DNA from: Anaeromyces robustus
Taxonomy: Eukaryota > Neocallimastigomycota > Neocallimastigomycetes > Neocallimastigales > Neocallimastigaceae
Direction of reading: 5' to 3'
Length of the DNA: 64,000 nt
Assembly (NCBI GenBank): GCA_002104895.1
Contig: MCFG01000026.1
Coordinates: forward strand, 72,501-136,500
Made by a program: the position numbers and the translations under genes. The notes under the pieces are model-generated. The model saw nothing but the letters and a program-made list of their open reading frames with translations. It did no database searches and was not told where the DNA came from. Below, piece after piece: positions 40,976 through 51,861 of this stretch. Every line of letters begins with the position of its first letter. The first letter of the stretch is position 1.

Positions 40976-43241
40976 TACTTTTTATATATTTTTTACGATA
41001 ATAATTCATATATGTATATATTTTATCTATTCTATAAAATTTTTAATATATTTTATAAAGATTACATCCGTTGACAGTATAACACAGAGATATTCATGGT
41101 TAAAACAAAATCTTAGACGATATGATGAAGATCATTCCAAACTATTTCCAAAAGAATGGGAAGTTGGAAAATATTTATGTTCAGAATTTTGTGATATAAC
41201 AAGGTATGTTTATATAAAAATATTATATTTATATATATTTTTCCAAATTATAATTTAATTATTTGTTAATGAATATTTTTAAATCATTGAATGATAAATT
41301 GATATTCTAATTTTTTTTTTTTAATTGGATTTTGTAATTTTAATATATATATATATATATCGTTCATAATTATAATTAATTAATTATTGATAACAGAGAA
41401 GGTTTAGTTTTGGCATTGGAAAAATCAAAAGAACTTAATTCTCAAATGCTTTTACAAATTATTCAATATACAACAAACTTTGAGACCAAACTAGAAAAAC
41501 GTTTTAATAATAAAGTATGTTAAATAAATATGTTTAAAAGTTATATTTATATTAATTCAAATATGTTATGTATTAATTTATTTATTTATTATTTATTTAT
41601 TTATTTATTTATTATCATATATTCTCAATTCATTATATTAATGCATATTTAAGAATAAAAATATTAACGGTCAAGTAGATTATTCATTTAAAAGATCAAT
41701 ATCATCTTGTTTTGAAGACTTTTTACATATATATACAAATGATCAAGAAAAGTATATATTTTTTGAAGAACATTTTTTTTACAATTATAATATTTATTAC
41801 AATTTTAGCTAAATCAAATATTAATTATATTTATAATATATATATATATATATTTTAATAAAGGGCTATTTCTTCGATGTTAAATACATATCGTATGAAA
41901 CCAATTCTTGAAAATGATGAATCAGCTATGTTATTAGGATCAGGAACAGAATTATATATGTATTATCGTCAAGCTTTAAATCAATTATCAAAAATGAGTA
42001 ATACAAAACCATTATTTGATTTATATAATATTTTTGGAAAATATTTATTAAATTATTCTAGTTTTATGTCAAGTAAACTTCCAAAGTAAGTTATTAATTT
42101 TTTTTTTGTATTAATTTAAAATTTAAATATTATATTTATAATATTTATTAAACAAAAAACAAAAAAAAAAAAAAAAATTTTTATATAAAAGGGATGACAG
42201 AAAAACTGCTGTAGAAAATGAAATTAGAATATGTACATTAATTCTAAATACATCTGATTACTGTTATACAACAACTTCACAAGTAAGAATGAAAAAAAAA
42301 AAAAAATCTACATTAACTTGTTAATTTTATATAAAATTCTTTTTATAATTAAAAGATTAGAATTATTAAAATATTTATTATATCTATTAATAATATTATT
42401 TAGCTTCAATCAAGAGTGATTGAACTTATTGATACCAAATATAAAGAAAAAATAGATTTTTCAAATCAACAAGATTCCTTTATGAAGTAATATAAAAATA
42501 AATTAAAACTAAATTAAATTAAATAAATAAAAAAAATTATAATAATAATAACTTATATAAAATTAAAAATATTAAAATATAATTTAAATAATGATTTATT
42601 AATATTTATTAATATATATATATATTTTAGTACTATAACATCATCAATTAAATCGTTAGTACGAACCATAGAACTTTTAATAGATCCATATATGATAACT
42701 ATGGCAAAAATAAATTGGTCAAATATTGAATCTGTTGGTGATCAATCTAATTATGTAACAGAAATAGGAAATAATATATTTAACTACATAAAAAAGATAA
42801 AAGAAAATATCAATAATAATAGATACTTCAAGGTTTTTGTTGATAAATTTACAGAGTAAGTATATATATATATATATTATATATATATTAATAATTAGTA
42901 TTATTTATTTTAAAGTAACTTTTAATAATTAATATTATTAATTTTTTTTTTTATTTTAATACTTTTTAATAGATCATTTTTAATTAAATATCTTAATAAT
43001 ATATATAAGTGTAAACCAATATCTACTGTTGGTGCTGAACAAGTAACATATAATAATAACAATAATAATAAAAGGCAATAATGATAATATTTATATATTA
43101 ATTTATTTATTATATTATTATATATTATTTTTTATTCTTAATAGTTATTATTAGATATATTAGCATTAAAATCAATTATTCAAAAGATTCCTAATATTAA
43201 TAAAGATAAGGATTCAAAACAAACTTCATCCACATCGTAAG

Positions 43242-43304
<63 letters not shown>

Positions 43305-44364
43305 ATTGAAATTATTAATATAATATTTAAATTGAAATAAAAAAATGTTTATAATTATTTTTTTAATATATATATATATATTATATACTATTTTCAGATT
43401 CGTAAAAATTTTGAATAGTGGTATCAATAAAATTGAATCATTATTAAAGGTTATTATGATTCCTACTGATCCAGCAGATGCATTATTTAGTAATTATGAA
43501 TTATTATATGGAGAAAATTGCAATTATACCAATTTACAAAAAATTTTAGAATTGAAAGGTTTAAAAAGATCCGAACAACAACCACTTCTTGATAGATATG
43601 AAAAGAAATGTATTCTTAGAAAAGCTAAAAATAAAGAAATTTTAGGAGAAACTCAATCCGTTAAAACTAATTCAAATTCAAATTCATCAACTAAAATAAG
43701 TGCTATGAATATTATTTCTAATATTGTTGGTCAAACACCTAATCAACTTTCAAATTCCATATCATCTGCTTCTTCTACTCTTGCTAATACATTTATACCA
43801 AAACATCTTTTAATAAATAAATCAGATACTGATAAATCTTTATCCGCTAATGGTCCTATGTCAGCCTCCGTTCTTAATTCAGGTATGCCACCTATATTTG
43901 AAGGACCTCGTAGAGGAAGTAGTGGTGGTACTGGTTATATGCTTAAGCACGAAGTCAATTTCTCTAATTCTGATTCTGCACCTATTATTACCAAACAAAG
44001 AACAACATCTTTTTCATCACCTGCACCATATACAACAACTAAATCACAAACCAATAAAGCAAATCATCTTAATATTTTAACTAATGTAAATAATACTAAT
44101 AGTAGCAGTAACAGTAATAATAATAATATTAATAATAACAATAATAATAATAATAGCAGTAATATCAATAGTATTGAAAACTTTTTCAATCAATCTCGCA
44201 GAAATAGTACCATGAGTAATTCTAGTGCTTCATCCATGGAACGTACTAGTAAATTAATTAATAATAAAAAATCTGGGTTTAATTCTAATACTTCTAGTCC
44301 AACATCAAATAAATTGATGATGATGAATGAAAAAATATCGAAATGGATTAAAAGAGATTTATAG
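39321..44364 (+). CDS. VPS53: GARP/EARP tethering complex subunit VPS53
   Basis: Seventeen exons: 39321-39435, 39632-39783, 39900-40050, 40204-40274, 40379-40506, 40633-40719, 40830-40902, 41061-41203, 41397-41514, 41654-41751, 41864-42085, 42192-42282, 42404-42486, 42631-42855, 42973-43042, 43145-43236, 43398-44364; 2886 nt, 961 aa. The N-terminus (DPLNQQDFDVVSYINKIFP, then EQSLASIDNVL) and the coiled-coil segment SERLVQDITKDIKSLDYAKT match Vps53. NLRRYDEDHSKLFPKEWEVG and FVDKFTESFLIKYLNNIYKC lie further along. VPS53 tethers endosome-derived vesicles at the trans-Golgi network. After the conserved part (ends about residue 720) there is a Ser/Asn-rich tail of more than 200 residues, absent from compact orthologues. 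The introns are very short and A/T-only. Confidence 0.95.
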
Positions 44365-44431
44365 AAATAATATAATAATTTTTTTTTCTTCCTAATATAT
44401 TTAAAAATTGTTATACTATTATGATTAAAAA

Positions 44432-44467
<36 letters not shown>

Positions 44468-45166
44468 TTTTATTTATTATTCATTATATTAAAAATGATA
44501 ATTAAATATATATATATATACATATATATAAAATTTTATTTTATTTATATATATATATATACATATATATAAATAAAATAAAATTAAAATAAAATTAATA
44601 AAAAAAATAAAAATAATAATAATAATAATAATAGAATAGAATAAATAATAATAATAATAATAATTATAATTATAATAATAATAAAAAATAAAACTAAAAT
44701 TAAATTTGTGAAAAAAATACGATTACTATTAATAATAATAGTAATAGTAATAATAAAAATAATATAAAAACAAATAAGAAATAATAAAGAAATAAAAAAA
44801 AATAAAAAATAAAAAATAAAAAAAAAATAAAAAATAAAAAAAAATAAAAAATTAAAAATAATAAAAATAAAAAAAAAAATAAAATAAAATAAAAATAAAA
44901 AAAATAAAAAAAAATATAAAAAATAAAAAAATAAAAGAGAAATAAATAGTATTTTTTAATTTAATTATGTATCATTATTTTATTTTATTAAATATTTATT
45001 AATTTTTTTTTAATTAAAAAATTAATTCAGTTGTTAAATTGGTAGTTTTTTTTTTTTTTTTTTAATAATAATAGATATATTTTTTTTATAAATAAATATA
45101 TATATATTTTAAATAATAATTTGTAGATATAATATATATTCTTTATTAATAAATTAGGATAACAAT
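44365..45166. other. Convergent intergenic region VPS53/HAT1
   Basis: About 800 bp between two 3' ends. It holds poly-A/AAAT arrays and the 23-bp inverted repeat at 44532-44585 described separately. No gene seen. Confidence 0.75.
44532..44585. repeat. 23-bp perfect inverted repeat between convergent genes
   Basis: The arm at 44532-44554 (AATTTTATTTTATTTATAT and on) is exactly inverted at 44563-44585 around an 8-nt spacer. The arms are low complexity, so chance is more likely than for the repeat at 26015. The position between two convergent 3' ends would suit a structured 3'-end or terminator element in both directions. Confidence 0.5.
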
Positions 45167-46602
45167 TTATATCTTAGATAATAAATATCTGTATTCATTT
45201 ATTAAAGATTGATAAGTTTCTTCTAACTTTTCATATCTTTCATTTTTATCCATTTGACTTATAACATCCTATTAATTAAAAATATAACAAAATAATAATA
45301 ATAATAAATATATTAATAACATCAAATACTTATTAAATTATTGTATATATATATATATAATTAATAGACTTACATAATTTTGCTTATATATTCTTCGTTT
45401 TACTTGTAATCGATAATTCTTTAATTTTTCTGGATTATTACTTTGAAGCTTTTTTAATAAAGCAATTTCAAGATATCTATGTGATTGTCTCTGATAATTA
45501 TTAAAATTTATTTTTAATTTTATAAATGAAATTAGATATGGAAAAAAAAAATACATTGTTTCTTTATCACTTTTTTTTTATTTCTTGATTTGAACAAAAA
45601 ATTAATTATTATATAAAAAATAAAATATATTTGTATTTTATATATTTACTCTGCTAAATTTATAATCATTTCTAATTTTAAGTAATACTGGGTGATTCTC
45701 TGGTATTGGTGCTTCAAGATTATCAAATATATTTGTTGAAAACAATAATCTTAAATCTATAATATCTCTCATATCAGAAAACTTTTCATTTGGATCTTCA
45801 ACTATATACAAATTTTATTAATATATATTAAAATTTTATTATATATATATAAAATATATATTATTAAAATATATATATATTTATCTATATATATTTACCA
45901 TTAATACATGCTACTTGTTTATCTTTAGAATATATATCATATAATTTTTGGTATAATTTTTCTATAAATTTATTATATAAAAATAATAGTTATTACATAA
46001 AATCTAATAAAATATATAAATGATAATAATTAAAATATATATATATATTAAATATAAATCTTTACCTCCATGATGTTTTCTTTGATATGGTGGTAATATT
46101 AAAAATTGACTTTTTTAAAAAAATATATATAAAAAATATAGTACATAAATAGGTAAATATTTATATAAACATAAAATTTTATTAATAGATAAAAAAATAA
46201 AATAAAATAAAATATTTTTATTTATTAATACCTAATTCTCATTCTTAATTTATTAGGATAAACGTAAAATGGATAACAAGTACAATAACCCACTAAGTTA
46301 TATGTGACTGAATCACCAACATTAACTTTTTGATAACTAATATGAAAAAATTAAAAACATCAATATTTATTAATAAATAATTGTGTATATATATAAAAAT
46401 ATATAAAATATTGATAATATTATATATTAAATAATATTACAGTGTATATATAATCCATTTATTATCAGTTTCATCAATGTAAGAGGCACCTTCAATTGTC
46501 CATAATAAGAAAAGTTGTAATCTTCTATGATATTCTTTAAATCCTGGTGTTCTTAATGAGCACTTGTTATTATTATATATAAAATAATATTAATATCATA
46601 CA

Positions 46603-46652
<50 letters not shown>

Positions 46653-47678
46653 TTTTGTAAAATATTTGTAATGATACTAAAAAAAATTACTTTATAATAT
46701 TCATAAACTATAGAGTCATCTTCATTTTCTAATTTATATTCTGACACTTTTTCTCCAAATGGTTTAAAAGTTTTAGCTCTACTTTCAACTAAATTCATAA
46801 ATTCATCCAAACTTGAAGTATATTTTTCTATTCAAAAAAAAAAAATTATATTAAAAAAAAATAATTATTTATAAAATTATGATTTAATGGGCATTTCTTC
46901 ATATATATAATTGATTATTTTTTTTTTCAATATTATTATTATGAATAATTATCATTATATTATTATATAAACCTTTTAAATGTGGTAAAATTTTGCTTTC
47001 AACATCTTCAGCTGCTGGAATTGTTGTTACATTAATTGGAAGTTCAACAGTTTTCTTTATTTCTTCCGGGTCTAATTTTTGTGCATAATCTACATGAAAA
47101 TATGTATCAAGTGAACCAGAGCAATAATATAACTTTTTTTTTATTTATTTTATTTTAATATCAATAATACTTGAAATTAATTTTAATGCTTATTAAATAA
47201 TATTATATATATATAAATTAAATGGTTACTTGAATATCTAAATTTTTATATCCATAAATTTTTTCTTCGAATCCAAATAAAGGGTATGAAAAAGTAGGAT
47301 GAAAAGAAATTTTTTTTATATATTCAGGTTTATTTTCTTCATTAATAAGATCATTTGCTTTAACTATATTTTATTTATATATCATTATTATTAGGGTCAA
47401 TTAATAATAATTTATAATAATATATATATATATATAATAATTAAATTGAAAAATGTATAAAAATAAAAAAATACCAAGAGCAATTGAAATTGCATTATTT
47501 GAGCTGCAAACCCATTGTTCAAGTGCTTTTAATAAAAATTTTATATATAATGTATATATAATGTTAATATTTTATATGCGTAGTATATTTAAATATTGAA
47601 ATAAAAATTTTAACATTGGATTTATTAGTATCGAAATTTATAATATATATAATACTTAAATGTGATAATACCTTGCAT
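45167..47678 (-). CDS. HAT1: Histone acetyltransferase type B catalytic subunit HAT1
   Basis: Twelve minus-strand exons: 47678-47672, 47525-47475, 47363-47230, 47132-46973, 46827-46691, 46562-46441, 46336-46232, 46109-46066, 45961-45899, 45801-45650, 45490-45374, 45268-45167; 1194 nt, 397 aa (human 419). Family hallmarks are FHPTFSYPLFGFEEKIYGYK, LYYCSGSLDTYFHVDYA, TPGFKEYHRRLQLFLLW, YPFYVYPNKLRMRI, QFLILPPYQRK and VEDPNEKFSDMRD, which includes the Glu corresponding to the proposed catalytic residue. HAT1 acetylates newly made histone H4 in the cytoplasm and nucleus with an RbAp46/48 partner. The acetyl-CoA loop reads Q-R-K-H-H-G rather than Q-x-x-G-x-G: residue 251 is His. The first coding exon holds only 7 nt (Met, Gln and one base). 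It is the one ATG found that gives MQALEQWV in frame, but that start is the least certain part. Confidence 0.93.
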
Positions 47679-48478
47679 TTTTATTATAATATTTAAATTA
47701 TTATTTTAATGATAAATTTCAAATAGTTTTTTATTTTTATTTCAAAATAATTAAATAAATTTCTAAAAAGTATTAAATTTTATTAAATAATCCTCTTTTT
47801 CTTTTATACAATAATTATTATTTTTTTTAAATAAAATATAAAGATATTTTAAATATTTTATTATTTTAAATTTTTATTAATCTTTTAAGTAAATTAAAAT
47901 AAAGCCAATCATAATTAATATAAAGATATTAATATATTTTAACATAAAAATATCAAAAAAAAAAAATGAACTTAAAAATAATACTATTAAAATATTCTTT
48001 ATAGAAATATTATTATTAAAATATATATAAAATTTATTTTATCTTTATTTTTAATTTTTATTAAAGTTTTTATTAATCTTATATTCATTCATTTATTCAT
48101 TATTTACTTTCTCTTTTTATCTTGTTAAAAATCCTTTTTTTTTTCCCTATACACCACTACCAAAGTGATATTAAAATTTTATTGTCCCAAATTTTAAATA
48201 AATCTTTTTTTTATTTTATTTTAACCAAATTTTAAATCAAATTATAAAATCTTATTTTAAAATATTAAATAATAATAAAAAATAAAAAATGTACATTACA
48301 TTAAATTTAATTAATAAAATATTTTATGTATTTTACATTAATTATATTAAAGTAAAAAAAAATTTATTTAATTATTTAATCATTTTTTATATTTTCTTCT
48401 TTTTTTTTTAATATTTTATTAAAAAAAATTTTTTTAATAAAAAATAGTAATACTTTACTTAATTAAGAGAAAGGGAAG
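47679..48478. promoter_or_regulatory. Divergent intergenic region HAT1/SKI8
   Basis: This 800-bp gap between two divergent starts should contain both promoters. It is A/T sequence with one GC-bearing patch, TACACCACTACCAAAGTGAT, at about 48150-48169. No known element recognised. Confidence 0.45.
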
Positions 48479-51071
48479 ATGGTTGTATGTATATATACTT
48501 TTAATATATTTTACTTATCATTAATACCTTATTAAATAATACTACTAATAAATATAAATAAATAATAACATAACTTTTTATTTTTATATTTTTTTTTAAT
48601 TTTATATATTTTGTAAATATTTTAATCACAGTATGTTACAAGTCAAATAATTCAAAATGGTAATTACCTTATAAAGCATCAAATACTAATATTCTTTAAT
48701 TTATAAATGTTTGTATATTTTTAAGACATGAAAATGAAAAGAAAGTTTTCAAATTTAAAAATGGGAAAAAAGGTTTTTTAATAGGAAAGAGAAAAAAAAT
48801 CTTGGAAAAAAAAAATCAAACATTAAAGAATTTCAAATGTTTTTTTAAGCTTAATAAAAACAAATATATACCAATGCATGACAATTTAAATGATATTAAC
48901 TTTTACGAAATTTAATTTCAATTTTAGTGGAAATTTTCTAATAAATTAAAAAATAAAAAAAAGAAATTCTCGATAATGGAATTAATAATAATAACTAAAA
49001 ATAGAATTGAATTGATTATATAATATTGTTATAGATGAAAGAAAAAAAAAATAATATTTTTTTTTAACTTTATATTCATTATTTATACTTGTATTTTTAT
49101 TTACAATATGTATAAAAGCCCATGAAGATGGTATTTGGAGAGTATGTTGGATTCCACAAACAAATGTAATTGTAACTGGTTCAGTTGATGAAACCATTAA
49201 AGTTTGGTATGTAATAATATTACCTATATATATTTATATTATGAATAAAATAAAAGAAATTTCATTACTTCATGAATATTGATTAAAATAAAAATAATTA
49301 AAAAAAAACAAATATCCTATAATAAATGTAAAATAAAATAATAATTATTCAAAATGAATAAAATATAGGAATGACAGTACTCTTGAACCAATTACAACAT
49401 TAAAAGGTCATCAATTAGGTATTGTTTCCCTTGCTAAAAATCAATCTGGAACAGGTATAAATCAAAAAAATAAAAATAAAAAATAAAAAAATAAAAAAAA
49501 GGAAATAATAATAATTTATTCATTTATCTTTTTTTTTTTTTTTTTTTTTTTCAAATTAATTAATGAATTAATGAATTAATGAATGAAATCTATTTATTTT
49601 GTTTTGTTTTGTTTTAAATGCAATTTTATAGAATTATGTTCAACTTCTTTAGATAGTCAAATTAAAGTTTGGGATTTATCCGATAATCCACCAAAATTAA
49701 AGTCTGAAATTGATGTTGATCCTGGTATATAACCTTTCTTTGATATTCATTGAGATTTTATATAAATATTATTACTAGAATAAAAATATATTTGCTATAC
49801 ATTATTTTTATGTAATATTGTTATTATTATATTAAATAATTATTATATTCAATAAATATATATTATAATATTTATTTAATAATAGTTGAAGCTTGGGCAA
49901 TTACTTATCAAAATGATGGTAAACATCTTCTTTCTACTACTCAATCTGGTAATATCAATATATGGGATCTTGAAACAGGAAAAAAAGAAAACACTATTGA
50001 AAATGAAGGAAAATTTGCTATGAGTATTGCTATTGTAACTTATCATATATAAATTTTTTTAATTATATTTAATTTTTTTTTTCTTTTTTTTTAAAAAAAA
50101 ATTTATATAAAATCTAAATATATTTAATATTAATTTAATAAAGAGTCCAGATGGTAAATATATTGCTACTGGTTCTGAACATGGTGCTTTATACTTGTTT
50201 AATAATGAAACTGGAAAATTAGTTCATACTTTTTCAAGTAATTATCTTTTATACATATATATAATATATAATATATATTTCCAAACTTTTTAAAACAAAA
50301 TAAAATACAATACAATAAAATAAAACAAAACCAATAAGTATATTAATTTTATATCAATAATATATTATATTATATTATATTATAATAAATAAAGATCATT
50401 CAATGGCAATTCGTGCTGTATGTTTTTCACCAGATTCAAAATATGTCGTTTCTGGTTCTGATGACAAAAAAATTAATATTTATGAAGTGTAAGTAATAAT
50501 AAAAATAATAATAAATAATTTGTCTTTATGGTTATATTTTATATATAAAATAGTTTTATATATATATATGAATAATTATATTTATCATTGTTATAATAAT
50601 CTTATAATAATTTTTTCTATATTTTTACTTTTTGTTTTACTCTTTTTTAATTTTTTTTTATAAAGTGAACATGGTAATATTGTTACTACATTATACGGTC
50701 ATACTTCATGGGTATTATGTCTTGATTTCAGTCCAGATGGTGTTCATATAGCATCAGGGTAAATATATTTATTTTAATAAAATAATTATATTTAATAATA
50801 ATGATATAATAATATTAATGATGATGATGTTATTAACTTATTTAATAAAAAATATTATATTATTTTTCATGATTTCAATAAATATATATATATATATAGA
50901 TCTAGTGATAAAAGAATAAAAATTTGGGATATAAATAGTAAAGAATGTATTCATACTTTTGATTCACATACTGAACAAGTTTGGGGTGTAGCTTATAACA
51001 AAGATGGATCAAAATTAGTTAGTGTTTCTGATGATAAATCTGTAGCAATTCATACCACAACTGATAGTTAA
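48479..51071 (+). CDS. SKI8: WD40 protein SKI8/WDR61
   Basis: Ten exons: 48479-48484, 48632-48659, 49119-49206, 49369-49454, 49632-49724, 49886-50034, 50144-50237, 50395-50488, 50666-50758, 50900-51071; 903 nt, 300 aa (human WDR61 305 aa). It is made entirely of about seven WD40 blades: AHEDGIWRVCWIP, LKGHQLGIVSLA, STSLDSQIKVWDLS, ISPDGKYIATGSEHG, FSPDSKYVVSGSDDKKINIY, LYGHTSWVLCLDFSPDG and HTEQVWGVAYNKDGSKL all match WDR61/Ski8 blade signatures. The protein scaffolds the SKI complex (exosome-linked 3'-5' mRNA decay) and, in many eukaryotes, the Paf1 complex. The first coding exon holds only ATG GTT, which joins TAT GTT ACA in exon 2. The N-terminus is poorly conserved in the family, so this start is plausible rather than certain. 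Confidence 0.92.
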
Positions 51072-51622
51072 TGAAGAAAAAGAAATAATAATATTAATAT
51101 TAATATTATATTAATATTAATAATAATAATAATAATAATAATATTTTTTTTTATCTCATCTTCTCTTTTGAATAATTAATAGACTAAAAGATAATTATAT
51201 ATCAATCTATTTAAAATATATAATAATATATGTTTAATAAAAATTATAAAAAAAAAATGTATATAAATATATATAAATATATTAAATTAATACCAAAATT
51301 TTAATTATATAATTTGTAATACAAATAATAAAAAAATAAAAAGATAAAACAATAATAATAATAATAATAAGAATTAAAAAAAAATAAAAAATAAAAAAAA
51401 GAAGCAATTATGAGTGTATTTATTTATTTTATTTTATTTTTATTTTATTTTTATTTTATTTTATTTTTATTTTATTTTTATTTTATTTTTATTTTATTTT
51501 TATTTTATTTTTATTTTATTTTTATTTTATTTTTATTTTATTTTTTTCTTTAAACTTATATAATTTTTTTGGATATGAGTGTGTGTATGATTTATAAAAT
51601 AAAGATATATATCAAATAATTA

Positions 51623-51657
<35 letters not shown>

Positions 51658-51861
51658 CAAAATTTTAAAATATAAATTTATTCCATTTGTTTTTTTAAAA
51701 AAAAATTTTTTTTTGTAATTAATATAATATAAACTTTTCAAAAAATATTTCAAATAAAAAAATTAAATTTTTTTTTTTTTTTTTTTTTTGACTTGATAAT
51801 CAAAATATAAAAATCTATTTTTGAAATTTTTAGTCAATAATTATATATCCATTTATAAAAG
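51072..51861. other. Intergenic region SKI8 to CLP1
   Basis: About 790 bp holding the SKI8 3' flank and the CLP1 promoter. At 51419-51545 there is a minisatellite of alternating TTTTA and TTTTTA units (about 11 bp period). No gene seen. Confidence 0.75.
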
